A DNA stretch of 64,000 nucleotides from contig JBFIES010000008.1 in NCBI GenBank assembly GCA_041603235.1, forward strand, positions 130,750-194,749, written 5' to 3'. This document shows, one piece after another, positions 34,012-43,684 of the stretch; the first letter of the stretch is position 1; the number at the start of each line of letters is the position of its first letter. Under the pieces are notes generated by a model. It did no database searches. It saw nothing but the letters and a program-made list of their open reading frames with translations, and was not told where the DNA came from. The stretch is from Panacagrimonas sp041603235 (GTDB lineage: Bacteria; Pseudomonadota; Gammaproteobacteria; Nevskiales; Nevskiaceae). Both the position numbers and the translations under genes were made by a program.

Positions 34012-34886
34012 GGCGTGTTGTTGAAATGGACCTGCTTGAACAAGCGCACTGTTTCCTGATCATCCTGCAGGGTCAGCGCAATACTGACGACGGCATTTCT
34101 TCGCCCCGCGCCGCTGCCGGAAAAGCTGAAACTGCAACTGGAAACCTTCTCGTTGATCTGGAGAGGCGTTGCCAGGGTGTCGAGTTGAACACGACTCGCA
34201 GGCTGGGCCGCTTGCGGCGGATATCCTGCGTAACGAAGCAGACGCGTGCCATCGCACAGATAACTGACTGGTCCCTCCACCAGAAAGACACGGCGACTTG
34301 GTGAATCACGCGGAAAATTGTGCGTGCCAACGCCAGATGCCGAAGTAAGGGTGATTCTTGATTCCGGGCGGCCATCAACGTTCACGGAGCCCTGATTGAA
34401 CCCAATGCTGGCCGGGGTCATGACACCGTCGCTTGCATCGTATGGATCGCTTCCGGGCAAGCCCAGAGGGTAGATCGCCAATCTGGCACCGGCAGGAATG
34501 CCGGCCGCTCCGCCCAGGCGCGTAATCGTGTTGAACGCACTGTCGTTGGTTCCGGCTTCGAGCCTGTCCTCACTCAGTCCCGGAGGCTCGGTTCGATATC
34601 GCTCGCCATCAAGGGTGACCAGAAACTCCAGAGCCGCGTTTGAGCCGCGCACGCTTCCCGGCAACGCGGTCCGAAGCTCGCGGGAGAGGCGCAGCAGCAC
34701 AAGATCGGCCTCATCGGTCAGCGCAGCGCGCCGCTCCTGCGCCAGAAAACCCAGGACGGGAGAACCCACGAACAGGGCCAATACACCGGCGACGATACCA
34801 ATGATGACGATGACGATCACCATTTCAATCAAGGTGAAACCGCCCTGGGGCTTGGCGTAACAGCTGATGCGGGAAGGAAGTTTCAT
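34008..34886 (-). CDS. mshO: MSHA minor pilin MshO
   Basis: A 292-residue prepilin of the PilW/MshO type. The class III leader and cleavage site are KPQGG|FTLIEMVIVIVIIG, with Glu five residues after the cut (+5), followed by a hydrophobic helix and a large C-terminal head. The ATG at 34886 gives a 17-residue leader; the open frame reaches 84 codons further upstream, without similarity. It overlaps mshP. It begins the minus-strand arm, divergent from the PAS-GGDEF-EAL gene, leaving about 290 bases for two promoters. Confidence 0.9.
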   Translation of the reverse strand: MKLPSRISCYAKPQGGFTLIEMVIVIVIIGIVAGVLALFVGSPVLGFLAQERRAALTDEADLVLLRLSRELRTALPGSVRGSNAALEFLVTLDGERYRTEPPGLSEDRLEAGTNDSAFNTITRLGGAAGIPAGARLAIYPLGLPGSDPYDASDGVMTPASIGFNQGSVNVDGRPESRITLTSASGVGTHNFPRDSPSRRVFLVEGPVSYLCDGTRLLRYAGYPPQAAQPASRVQLDTLATPLQINEKVSSCSFSFSGSGAGRRNAVVSIALTLQDDQETVRLFKQVHFNNTP

Positions 34887-35173
34887 GCGAGTCGCTATTG
34901 TCGCCCATGCTTTGCTGGCATAGTTTAGCGATGATGCGATCAAGTCAGACAATGGGCACAAGCCTGCATCGGCACGACCCGGCGAATCACAGCAACGATA
35001 ATAAGAGCGGGGTCCGAAAGACCTCGAAACAGACTCCCTAATTACGCAAGTCACGCAAAAACACGTTCTCTCCATGACTTTGGGCCTAAACCGCGACTTC
35101 CCGACCACCTTGGTGACTGCTTCAGTGACCCTCGGCAACCGTGAAAATCACCAACTTCAGAGCGCGCCCATTC

Positions 35174-38100
35174 ATGTCTGAGCGCGAACCAAAGCCAACG
35201 AAGAGCCTGGACTTCATGGCGGGCGAGATCGAGGGCGATAAGCGCAAAGCATGGCTGGGCGGGCACAGTCTACGGGCCAGATTGCTCATTTTGATGGCGG
35301 GGCTGTTGATCGTGGGCGTCATCAGCCAGTCAGCGCTGATCAACAACTATCTACTGAAGGATTTTCGCCAGCTTGAAGCCAGTCAGCTCAACTCCAGCCT
35401 TCACCTGATTCAACTCTGGCTGGACCGCTTCGTCCAGCCCATGGAGGGCGTAACGCGCGAGGTTGCGGCCTCGAGCCGGAGCTTGAGCCTGTCTGATCCC
35501 GATGCCGTGGCTGCACTGGAGGCACAGTTGCTGGACGCTTTCGAAGTCGCCCAGAGCTTTGACGTTGCAGCTGTCTACGATGCCAAGGGAAATCCCGTAT
35601 TAGTGCGGGCGTTTGATCGCAACTCTGTCGAGGCTCGCCCGCCAAGCAAAAGCAGTCTGGACATCCTGGCCGAACATTCACAGGCGACAGACCACGGATA
35701 CGAAAAACTGCTCAGCGGCTGGAGCGCGGTCGCCAGTGGGCTGTTTGCAACCGCAAGCCATTCAATCGAGGCAGTGGACGGCACCTACAACGTCGTCTTG
35801 GGCCTGGATTTTGACGCGCTGAATATCAATTCTCTGGATCAGTTGTCAGGTACGCGAATCACGACGATGGCTGGGACCAGCACGCCGGCCAGAGACGATA
35901 ATCAGGCCGGCATCGCCTGTTCGCGGCTGAGCCCTCGCCTGAATCCAGAACCGCAAATGCTCTGCGTTCAGTTGCAGGATTCAGTACTGCTTCGCGGACA
36001 ACGCAGCGTCGCCGATCTCCGCCTGCTCAGCCTGATTGGCTTCATTGTCCTGATGCTTGGTGCCTGGTGGTTCACTGATCGAAACCTGCTGCGTCGGCTA
36101 TCCGGTCTCACGCTTCAGCTCGACGAAACCCACAGCGGCCAGACCGGCCAACTCGAAAATGCCATGCTCGAAGAAGCTGAGCGAGGCGACGAGATCGCGC
36201 GGCTATCCAACGGCTTTGGACGTTTGCTGGGCCGGGTACGCCAGGCGGAGCATGAACTGCGGCAACGCGAGCGAAGTTTTCGCGTACTGGCCGAATCATC
36301 CGGTGTCGCCATCTTTGTGGTGGCAGACGTGATCCGTTACGCAAATCCCTACGCCACACGGCTCAGCGGCCTAGAAAACGATGAGCTCATTGCTCGAGAT
36401 CTTTCCGAGTTAATCCACAAGGATTCGCGGCAATATCTGCAACAGGCAATGAAAGCCGGCGACTTGATGGCAGCCGACAGTCGAGAGCTGTGCGGTGTGC
36501 ATCAGAACGGAACCCACTACTGGGCCAAGTTTGATGTCGCCCGAATCGAGTATCAGGGGGAAGCGACCCTGCTCATAACCCTGGTCGATATCACCGAGCA
36601 ACGTCATCTCGAACAGATTCTGGCGCTGGAGAAGCAGAACCTTCAGCTGATTCTCAATTCGATACACGATGGCATCGTCTCAATTGATCACACCGGGACC
36701 GTCAAGTTCATCAATCCGGCGGCCCAGCGCCTGACCGGCATTCCAATTGAACTCGCGCATGGCAGCCTTCTGGAAGATGTGGTCAGCCTGAAGGCCATTG
36801 AAGGAGACAAGCCCATGACGGGGCCCATCCTCGACACGATTGCCAGTCGCGGGGAAAAGGACACTCTTGCCCAGATCAGCACCTCCAAGGGCCAGGTGCG
36901 AAGTGTCGAAGTCAGCGTATCCCGTCACGATCCCGAAACCGACGAAGGGCGGCAAGGCTCCGTGCTGGTTCTGCGCGACGTTTCCGACCTGCGGCAGCTG
37001 ACACAAACCTTGTCCATGCAGGCCTCTCACGACGATCTCACGAGCCTCATCAATCGACGTGAATTCTCTCGGCGCCTGTTGCAAGCGATCGAAGCCACAC
37101 GTGACCGCGGGGCCAGCAACGCCCTATGCTACATGGACCTCGATCAGTTCAAGCTTCTCAATGACACCTGCGGACACCACGCAGGTGACCTCATGCTGCG
37201 CGAAGTGGCAGATGCGCTGGGCGAAGTGGTTCCCCGTGGCGATACGCTGGCCCGGCTGGGTGGCGACGAGTTCGGAATCCTGTTGTCCGACTGCACCCCG
37301 GCACACGCCGAGGAAGTGGCCAACGTCCTTCGCGAAACCGTCTGCAACATCAGGTTCCAGTGGAATGGGCAGAGCTTCAGCGTCGATGCCAGCATCGGAA
37401 TCGTGATGCTCGAACACGTTGAAGGTGGCATCGACGAGGCCCTGGCGCTTGCGGATGCGGCCTGCTACATGGCCAAGGATCTGGGTCGTAACAGAATCCA
37501 GGTCTATCGGACCTCCGATGTGGGCCTCCAGCAGCAGCTCCGACATATGCGTTGGGCCACCCGTCTCAAGGAAGCCGTCGAGAAAAGCCAATTCACGCTG
37601 TATGCGCAGCCCATTGATCCGGTTTCGGAAGGCGTGCCGAATCTTCACTCGTTCGAAGCGCTGGTCCGAATGAAGCAGCCAGATGGCAAGATCGTGACGC
37701 CGGAGGAATTCCTGTCCGCTGCTGAGCGCTACCAGATGATGAATCAGATTGATCGCTGGGTGGTCAGCACCGCGCTGGATGCACTGCAGCGCGAACGAGC
37801 GATGGGCCGCGATACTCACCCCCTGCTCTTTATCAATCTTTCCGGCCAGAGCCTTGGCGATGAAAGCTTCCGTCACTTTCTTCTCGACAAGCTCGAAGAA
37901 CACAAGAATCTCGTAAAGAACGTTGTATTCGAGGTTACCGAGAGTGCGGTGATTTACAGTCTGGACCGCGCCAAGGCCCTGATGGACGAAGTCTATGCAC
38001 GCGGTAGCGCGTTTGCGCTCGATGACTTTGGCACCGGCATGTCGACGTTCAGCTATCTGAAAGAGCTGCGCGTGGACTACCTCAAGATTGCCGGTTGCTT

Positions 38101-38305
38101 TGTAAAGAATATCGAAGCACCGCTTGATGCCGCGGTGTGCCAGAGCTTCACTGATTTTGCGCACATGATGAATGTGAAGGTCATTGCCGAATGGATCGAA
38201 GACGAAACGGTCCTGAAACGCCTGCAGAAGATGGGCGTCGAGTACGGACAGGGATGGCACCTTGGCAGACCCGCACCCATTGACGAAGCCCTGAAAATCA
38301 AATGA
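35174..38305 (+). CDS. membrane PAS-PAS-GGDEF-EAL protein at the mshH position
   Basis: A c-di-GMP signalling protein of about 1043 residues, anchored in the inner membrane. The order is: transmembrane helix (about 36-55); periplasmic sensor (about 56-280); second helix (282-300); HAMP-like linker; PAS (370-485); PAS (490-605); GGDEF domain (615-780) with an intact GGDEF motif; EAL domain (795-1040) with EALVR, FINLSGQ, EVTES and LDDFGTG. The usual LKIDG reads LKIAG. Both making and degrading c-di-GMP are possible. In Vibrio the first msh gene is mshH, also a GGDEF/EAL-type protein, so this is its positional counterpart. The start is uncertain: ATG 35174 is used, with GTG 35141 and ATG 35216 as alternatives. 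mshI follows after 40 bases. Confidence 0.9.
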   Translation: MSEREPKPTKSLDFMAGEIEGDKRKAWLGGHSLRARLLILMAGLLIVGVISQSALINNYLLKDFRQLEASQLNSSLHLIQLWLDRFVQPMEGVTREVAASSRSLSLSDPDAVAALEAQLLDAFEVAQSFDVAAVYDAKGNPVLVRAFDRNSVEARPPSKSSLDILAEHSQATDHGYEKLLSGWSAVASGLFATASHSIEAVDGTYNVVLGLDFDALNINSLDQLSGTRITTMAGTSTPARDDNQAGIACSRLSPRLNPEPQMLCVQLQDSVLLRGQRSVADLRLLSLIGFIVLMLGAWWFTDRNLLRRLSGLTLQLDETHSGQTGQLENAMLEEAERGDEIARLSNGFGRLLGRVRQAEHELRQRERSFRVLAESSGVAIFVVADVIRYANPYATRLSGLENDELIARDLSELIHKDSRQYLQQAMKAGDLMAADSRELCGVHQNGTHYWAKFDVARIEYQGEATLLITLVDITEQRHLEQILALEKQNLQLILNSIHDGIVSIDHTGTVKFINPAAQRLTGIPIELAHGSLLEDVVSLKAIEGDKPMTGPILDTIASRGEKDTLAQISTSKGQVRSVEVSVSRHDPETDEGRQGSVLVLRDVSDLRQLTQTLSMQASHDDLTSLINRREFSRRLLQAIEATRDRGASNALCYMDLDQFKLLNDTCGHHAGDLMLREVADALGEVVPRGDTLARLGGDEFGILLSDCTPAHAEEVANVLRETVCNIRFQWNGQSFSVDASIGIVMLEHVEGGIDEALALADAACYMAKDLGRNRIQVYRTSDVGLQQQLRHMRWATRLKEAVEKSQFTLYAQPIDPVSEGVPNLHSFEALVRMKQPDGKIVTPEEFLSAAERYQMMNQIDRWVVSTALDALQRERAMGRDTHPLLFINLSGQSLGDESFRHFLLDKLEEHKNLVKNVVFEVTESAVIYSLDRAKALMDEVYARGSAFALDDFGTGMSTFSYLKELRVDYLKIAGCFVKNIEAPLDAAVCQSFTDFAHMMNVKVIAEWIEDETVLKRLQKMGVEYGQGWHLGRPAPIDEALKIK

Positions 38306-38345
38306 CGCCGCGCAATCCCAATTTCGTTCACCGATTCTCGGCGCC

Positions 38346-39323
38346 ATGAGCAACCGACTGTTCAGGATGCTCGGTCGCAAATCAGCGGGGAGCAGCGGCT
38401 CGGTCGGAATCTGGATTCAGAATGATGGCGTTGCCATGGCTCGCGTGGTGCGCCATGGCGGCAGCCCTCGCCTGACTGCATGCGAATTTCGGCCGGTCCC
38501 TATCGGCGCTGAGCCTGCTTTCGTCCTGCGCGCGCTGGTCAATACCCTGGGGCCGGAAGCTGGCACCTGCAACTACGTGCTGGCGCCTGACGAGTACCAG
38601 ACCTTGTTGGTCGATACCCCGGATGTATCGCCTTCGGAAATGCGCGAAGCGGTGCGCTGGAAGATTCATGATCTCATCGACATGCCACTGAGCGACGCAA
38701 CGGTGGATGTGTTCGATATTCCGGTACAGATCAATCACGGAGAGGAAAAACCCCGTTCTCTGTGCGTGGTCGTCAGTCGCAATACAGTGATCGAACAGAA
38801 AGTCGCCCTGTTGACGCGCTGCGGGTTCAAGTTGGCTGCAATCGACATTGCCGAGATGGCGCTGCGCAATTTTGCATCCCTGCTGCCTCAGGACCGGGAG
38901 GGCCAGCTGATCCTCCACGTCGAGGAGGATTACAGCCTTGTGGTCATCACCAAGGCCTCGACCATCTACCTGTCGCGCCGCATCGCGATCGGGGCACAAA
39001 GTCTGAACGCAGCAGACACCAAGAACGACGACGGTGATGAGAAGGCCCGTCTTCTGGAAATGATTGGCGAGGAGCTCTATCGCTCTCTGGAGTATTGCGA
39101 GAGCCGATTTCAGGGCATGGCACCCGGTTCCATCGGTCTGACCCCGGCGGCAATGCGCATCCCGGGGCTGTCCTCAGGGATATCCGACGGCAGCGCCCTG
39201 CCCGTGCACGCACTGGAGCTCGAGTCTATGCTGCCCGGCGCAGGTAAAATCCCGCTGGAGCGGCAGGCCGCGTGCCTCATGGCGGCGGGAGCCGCCTTAC
39301 GCCAGGAACAAACGACGCTTTAA
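38346..39323 (+). CDS. mshI: MSHA biogenesis protein MshI (PilM-like)
   Basis: A 325-residue cytoplasmic actin-like protein of the PilM/MshI group. The N-terminal SVGIWIQNDGVAMARVVRHG is the first phosphate-loop strand, EMREAVRWKIHDLIDMPLSD is the segment typical of PilM/GspL, and LILHVEEDYSLVVITKASTI is the second nucleotide-fold strand. It should link the inner-membrane complex to the assembly ATPase. Its stop overlaps the next start (TAATG). Ribosome-binding site weak. Confidence 0.9.
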   Translation: MSNRLFRMLGRKSAGSSGSVGIWIQNDGVAMARVVRHGGSPRLTACEFRPVPIGAEPAFVLRALVNTLGPEAGTCNYVLAPDEYQTLLVDTPDVSPSEMREAVRWKIHDLIDMPLSDATVDVFDIPVQINHGEEKPRSLCVVVSRNTVIEQKVALLTRCGFKLAAIDIAEMALRNFASLLPQDREGQLILHVEEDYSLVVITKASTIYLSRRIAIGAQSLNAADTKNDDGDEKARLLEMIGEELYRSLEYCESRFQGMAPGSIGLTPAAMRIPGLSSGISDGSALPVHALELESMLPGAGKIPLERQAACLMAAGAALRQEQTTL

Positions 39324-39937
39324 TGAAGCAACAGATCAACCTGCATCAGCCCATCTTCAGAAAACAGCGTGCCCTGTTTTCTGCTCAGATTGTGTTGCGC
39401 GTCTGCTTTATCTGGACGCTGGCGCTTGGGCTGATCTATGCACTGAGCTTGTGGCGAGAAGGCACGCTGTCCAGAGAGAAAGCGCGACTCGAAAATGATC
39501 GTGAGATTGCCAACGGCCGCTTGCAAGAGCTTTTTCTGCGTCAAACTGACCCGGAGCAAAGTGCGGAGCTGGAGGCCAAGCTCAAGCAATTCCAGTCCGA
39601 ACGGCTGCAAAAGGAAAGCGTTGTCCGCGTTCTGGCGAGAGGTGATCTGGGTGTGACGACAGGATTCGCCGCCCAGATTGATGCGCTTGCTGCGCGACGT
39701 ATTTCGGGTCTGTGGCTGACCCGGGTCAGACTGGATGGTGGCGGACAGTATGTTTCCCTTCAGGGACAAGCATTGGGGGAGGATTTGATCCCCGAATACC
39801 TGGAGCGGCTCGCGGGCCGTGTCAGCGATCCACGCTTTCCGGGGGGTCGTTTTGGTGAGATCAGCCTGCAACGCGAAGCAGGAGACGAAGTCGTCAGTTT
39901 CGAATTGCGTTCCAAACCGGGAGGTTTGCCCAAGTGA
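39323..39937 (+). CDS. mshI2: PilN-like MSHA assembly protein
   Basis: A bitopic inner-membrane protein of 204 residues: a short cytoplasmic start (MKQQINLHQPIFRKQ, containing the INL segment with which PilN binds PilM), one helix (IVLRVCFIWTLALGLIYAL), a coiled coil (about 45-105) and a ferredoxin-like periplasmic domain. It is the PilN counterpart; Aeromonas msh loci name it mshI2. It overlaps mshI by one base and mshJ by four (GTGA). Confidence 0.86.
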   Translation: MKQQINLHQPIFRKQRALFSAQIVLRVCFIWTLALGLIYALSLWREGTLSREKARLENDREIANGRLQELFLRQTDPEQSAELEAKLKQFQSERLQKESVVRVLARGDLGVTTGFAAQIDALAARRISGLWLTRVRLDGGGQYVSLQGQALGEDLIPEYLERLAGRVSDPRFPGGRFGEISLQREAGDEVVSFELRSKPGGLPK

Positions 39938-40587
39938 CGCTGTGGTGGCAAAACCTGATGGATCGCATCGACGCCATGGCGCTGCGCGAGCGGGTGCTCG
40001 TGATGCTGGCCCTGCTCGGGCTCATCGCCCTGCTGTGGGACATCCTGTTCATGCAGCCGCTGGACAAGGCGCGCAAGACGCTCACCCCACAGGTCGCCGC
40101 TCTGCGAACTGAGCTGTCTCGGATCAACAGCAGCATCGAGGAAGTAGCGCAGCAAAGTGAAGAGGATCCGAACAGAAAGCTCACCGCAGACCTGGATCAG
40201 AACCGCTTGCGCATTGCCGAGCTCAATCGCCAGCTGGGGGGACTGACCCAGGGCATGATTGCACCTGAAGAGATGGTTGAAGTCCTCAAGCAAGTACTGG
40301 CACGTACAGCGCCACTACAACTGCTCAGTCTTCGCTCGCTGCCGCCTGAACCACTCACAGCGCTGGTCCCCGGAGAGATTCTCCCGACCCAGGTTTATCG
40401 ACATGGCGTTGAGCTCGAACTGGAGGGCACCTATCTGGACGTGCTCGCCTTTCTCAAGGGCATGGAGGCCCTTCCCTGGCGTTTCTATTGGGACCGGCTT
40501 GATCTTGAAGTGGCAGCACATCCGCTGGTCAGAGTGAAAATCACTGCCGGCACCCTCGGGCGCGAAGAGGCCTGGATCGGTGTTTAG
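39934..40587 (+). CDS. mshJ: MSHA biogenesis protein MshJ (PilO-like)
   Basis: A 217-residue bitopic protein: short cytoplasmic tail, a helix (VLVMLALLGLIALLWDILFM), a coiled coil (about 40-95) and a periplasmic PilO-like domain with VELELEGTYLDVLAFLKGME. It forms the alignment subcomplex with the PilN-like protein. The start is GTG overlapping the previous stop (GTGA), so coupled translation is expected. The next gene begins one base after its stop. Confidence 0.88.
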   Translation: MTLWWQNLMDRIDAMALRERVLVMLALLGLIALLWDILFMQPLDKARKTLTPQVAALRTELSRINSSIEEVAQQSEEDPNRKLTADLDQNRLRIAELNRQLGGLTQGMIAPEEMVEVLKQVLARTAPLQLLSLRSLPPEPLTALVPGEILPTQVYRHGVELELEGTYLDVLAFLKGMEALPWRFYWDRLDLEVAAHPLVRVKITAGTLGREEAWIGV

Positions 40588-40588
40588 G

Positions 40589-40984
40589 ATGCGCCTGCTC
40601 AGACTGCTGATCCTGCCCATGCTCATGTTTTGCTCGTGGAGCCTGGCCGCCCCGCTTCCTTACGGAGACCCGACCACCCCGGCGCCAGGCTACGAAGGCG
40701 GGTCCGAGGCCGCTACAGTCGTTGCCGAGGAGGAAGAGGCTCTGGTTGAAGCGGAGAAACCCAAGCCCCGCTGGCTACTGACATCAACGCTCATCGCAGG
40801 AGAACGTCGCGTCGCGGTGATAAACGGGCGCAGCGTGGCACTCGGCGCTAGGATTGAAGGAGCGAAACTCGTCGCGGTAGAACACCGCAGCGCCATAATT
40901 AATCACGCGGGCCGGCAAATCCGGCTCATTCTGCCCCCATCTGCAGGGGACGCTGTATCGGCAAAAATGCCAACTGGGAGATGA
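40589..40984 (+). CDS. mshK: MSHA biogenesis protein MshK (PilP-like)
   Basis: A 131-residue exported protein with a cleavable signal (LILPMLMFCSWSLAAP), an acidic linker and a C-terminal compact domain LTSTLIAGERRVAVINGRSV continuing VALGARIEGAKLVAVEHRSA. This is the pattern of secretin-binding PilP/GspC HR-like domains. It has no lipobox. It probably connects the MshJ/N complex to the MshL secretin. ATG 40589 is preferred; a GTG at 40580 would overlap mshJ. It overlaps mshL by four bases. Confidence 0.82.
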   Translation: MRLLRLLILPMLMFCSWSLAAPLPYGDPTTPAPGYEGGSEAATVVAEEEEALVEAEKPKPRWLLTSTLIAGERRVAVINGRSVALGARIEGAKLVAVEHRSAIINHAGRQIRLILPPSAGDAVSAKMPTGR

Positions 40985-42711
40985 GGATGCGGGAATCCGC
41001 GCAATCACTGACAAGCGCGAATATCTGGAATCGACTCGCGGTTGCCGCTGCCGCTGCCATGCTTGCGGCCTGCGCAGCGGCCCCACAAAAGCCCGAACCC
41101 GCCACGCCGGAGCCTTTGAGGGTGCCTGCCGAGGTGGCTGATGCACTGCTGCCCGGCAACGCGCCAGTACTCAGCCTGGCCGGCCCAAGCCTGCCGGAAG
41201 AACCTCGATTCGACGTCAATGTCCAGAGCGCACCGGCCCGCGGATTCTTTTTGAGCCTGGTTGCCGGAACGCCGTACAACATGGTCGTCCAGAGTGGCGT
41301 CAGCGGCGAGATCACCGTAGACCTCAAGAATGTCACCGTGCCCGAAGTCATGGAGGCCGTGCAGGAAGCTTTTGGCTACGAGTACCGCACGACACCGTAC
41401 GGATTTGTCGTTTTGGGCAATGTTCTGGCCACACGAATATTCCAGATCAACTATCTCAACCTGAGCCGCAAGGGTCGGTCCAATACGCGCGTCAGTTCAG
41501 GTCAGCTCACCGACGCCCTGAGCTCTGACCAGAGTGGCCAGGGCGGTAATAGTGGCGGGAGTAATGACGGGACCAATACGGATCGGTCAACTGTTATCGC
41601 CAGTGGCATCGAGACCACGACCAGTTCCGATGTATGGCTGGAGCTTGATCGCACGCTCAAGTTGCTGGTCCCGCCAACCGAGGGCCGCAACATTGTGATC
41701 AACCGCGACTCCGGCATCATTGTTGCCCGCGCGATGCCGTCCGAACTCAGACTGATCGGCAGCTATCTGGACGGCCTGCAGGACAGCCTCGGACGCCAGG
41801 TCATCCTGGAAGCGAAGATTCTGGAAGTCACGCTTAACGACACCTATCAGGCAGGCATCAACTGGGCTGCCATCGGAGATTCGCAAGGACGCCAGTTCCT
41901 TGGCGGTATCGTCGGCGGCAACAATGTCTTCAACGCGGGCAACACTGCCAATGCCGGGTCGGCGATCGCCATTCCGCCCAACTACACGCCAGACCCAATA
42001 ACCGGTGCAATACCCACCACTCCATTCACCAACACGCTCGGTACTGCCATCGGTGGCGCCTTCATCGGTGCCGTGAACGCAGGTGATTTCTCTGCGGTCA
42101 TCGAATTGCTTCGCGCCCAAGGTGATGTTCAGGTGCTCTCCTCCCCTCGCGTTGCCACCATCAATAACCAGAAGGCGATCATCAAGGTGGGTTCGGACGA
42201 ATTCTTCGTCACCGGAATCAGCAGTGACACCACCACTGGAGCCTCCACCAATACCAGCCAGGATGTGGAACTCACCCCCTTCTTTTCCGGCATCTCGCTG
42301 GATGTGACGCCGCAAATCGACAGCGATGCCAACGTCACCCTGCATGTGCACCCGATTGTCAGCGACGTTCAGGATCAGACCAAAACCATCCTGGTGCAGA
42401 ACCAGCAACAGGTGCTGCCGCTCGCGCTTTCCAACGTACGCGAAACGGACAGCATCGTGCGTGCGCGCAATGGGCAGGTCGTGGTGATTGGCGGCCTCAT
42501 GCAACAAACCGATGGCGACGAGAGTTTTGGTCTGCCGGGTCTGGCCAATATCCCCATCATTGGCAATCTGTTCAAACAGAAGCGCAAGCGCCAGCTCAAG
42601 AGCGAGCTTGTGATTCTCTTGCGTCCGATTGCCACCAGTCTGAAAGGCTCGGCGTCATGGGAGCCCACGGATCATCTGAGTCCGCCGCCACCGGCGATGA
42701 AGATTCCCTGA
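40981..42711 (+). CDS. mshL: MSHA secretin MshL
   Basis: The outer-membrane channel through which the pilus leaves, 576 residues. The lipobox LAAC (about residue 31) predicts a lipidated N-terminus. An STN-like domain follows (VNVQSAPARGFFLSLVAGTP), then N-domains, a Gly/Ser/Asn-rich insert (QSGQGGNSGGSNDGTNTD), and the secretin C-domain with LRAQGDVQVLSSPRVATINN, VGSDEF and VVIGGLMQQTDGDESFGLPG. The conserved secretin end LANIPIIGNLFKQKRK is present. It starts inside the mshK stop (ATGA); mshM follows after 34 bases. Confidence 0.95.
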   Translation: MRMRESAQSLTSANIWNRLAVAAAAAMLAACAAAPQKPEPATPEPLRVPAEVADALLPGNAPVLSLAGPSLPEEPRFDVNVQSAPARGFFLSLVAGTPYNMVVQSGVSGEITVDLKNVTVPEVMEAVQEAFGYEYRTTPYGFVVLGNVLATRIFQINYLNLSRKGRSNTRVSSGQLTDALSSDQSGQGGNSGGSNDGTNTDRSTVIASGIETTTSSDVWLELDRTLKLLVPPTEGRNIVINRDSGIIVARAMPSELRLIGSYLDGLQDSLGRQVILEAKILEVTLNDTYQAGINWAAIGDSQGRQFLGGIVGGNNVFNAGNTANAGSAIAIPPNYTPDPITGAIPTTPFTNTLGTAIGGAFIGAVNAGDFSAVIELLRAQGDVQVLSSPRVATINNQKAIIKVGSDEFFVTGISSDTTTGASTNTSQDVELTPFFSGISLDVTPQIDSDANVTLHVHPIVSDVQDQTKTILVQNQQQVLPLALSNVRETDSIVRARNGQVVVIGGLMQQTDGDESFGLPGLANIPIIGNLFKQKRKRQLKSELVILLRPIATSLKGSASWEPTDHLSPPPPAMKIP

Positions 42712-42745
42712 TGACGCTCAGCTGATTCTTGTCTGCTGAATATCC

Positions 42746-43684
42746 GTGTACCAGGAACACTTTGGACTCAAGATCCCGCCTTTTGGTCTGACGCCCGATA
42801 CCGATTTCTTCTTTACCCAAGCCTCTCATCAAGATGCCCTGAACATGCTGATGGTGGCGCTGCGCTCTGGCGAGGGCTTCCTCAAGGTTACCGGCGAAGT
42901 CGGGCTTGGCAAGACCACGGTCTGCCGGATGCTGATGCGCAGCCTTGCCAGTGACACCACAGCACAATGGGCAACCGCGTACCTGCCTAATCCAACGCAT
43001 TCGCGCGGCGCCCTGATCAGCATGGTTGCCGAAGAACTCGGCTGCCAAGCAGAGCATGCGGACAGGCAGGAGTCCGAGTTTCTTCTTGCTCATATCCAGA
43101 AGAAATTGCTGTCCAATGCCGAATCGGGCATTCGAACGGTACTGATCGTGGACGAGGCGCAGGCGCTGGCGGACGATGTACTCGAAGCCCTTCGTCTGTT
43201 GACCAATCTGGAAACCGAGCACGACAAGTTGCTGCAACTGGTGCTCTTTGCCCAGCCTGAACTCGACCAACGCCTGAAGCAATCACAATTGCGGCAGTTG
43301 CGGCAGCGCATCAGTTTTTCCCACCAGCTCACCCCGCTCAACACGGCCGAGTTTCGAGCCTACGTAGACCACCGGATCATGGTGGCCGGCGGAGTGCCCC
43401 TCCTGTTGCCGAGGCGCGTCACAGACCTCATCTGTGGCGCTTGCCGCGGTGTTCCAAGGCTTGGAAATATCCTGTGCCACAAAGCACTTATGGCAGCTTT
43501 TGGTCCCGGGCGCGCAACCGTCAGCCTGCGAGACGCGATGGCAGCAATTGAAGATACTGAAGGCGCACGCATCCAAATCTGGCAATGGCCCGTCATATTG
43601 GTGCGAGAATACGGCGCGATGCTGGCACTGGCCGTTTCGCTTGGGTTTGCCGTTGCTCTGATGATTTCTATATTGCGCTCATGA
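42746..43684 (+). CDS. mshM: MSHA biogenesis ATPase MshM (ExeA-like)
   Basis: A 312-residue AAA ATPase of the ExeA/MshM family: the N-terminal FGLKIPPFGLTPDTDFFF, Walker A GEVGLGKTT, Walker B VLIVDEAQAL, sensor LLQLVLFAQPEL and RQRISFSHQLTPL. A C-terminal helix (MLALAVSLGFAVALMISIL) anchors it to the membrane. ExeA relatives help place secretins in peptidoglycan. The start is GTG with no other good candidate nearby. It overlaps mshN by four bases. Confidence 0.92.
   Translation: MYQEHFGLKIPPFGLTPDTDFFFTQASHQDALNMLMVALRSGEGFLKVTGEVGLGKTTVCRMLMRSLASDTTAQWATAYLPNPTHSRGALISMVAEELGCQAEHADRQESEFLLAHIQKKLLSNAESGIRTVLIVDEAQALADDVLEALRLLTNLETEHDKLLQLVLFAQPELDQRLKQSQLRQLRQRISFSHQLTPLNTAEFRAYVDHRIMVAGGVPLLLPRRVTDLICGACRGVPRLGNILCHKALMAAFGPGRATVSLRDAMAAIEDTEGARIQIWQWPVILVREYGAMLALAVSLGFAVALMISILRS

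Noticed and set aside
37124..38380. Minus-strand open frame of 418 codons opposite the GGDEF-EAL gene
   Set aside because: The plus strand encodes intact GGDEF and EAL domains; the antisense frame follows from GC-rich codon bias.
41587..42507. Minus-strand open frame of 306 codons opposite mshL
   Set aside because: Shadow of the secretin gene; no start signals or domains.
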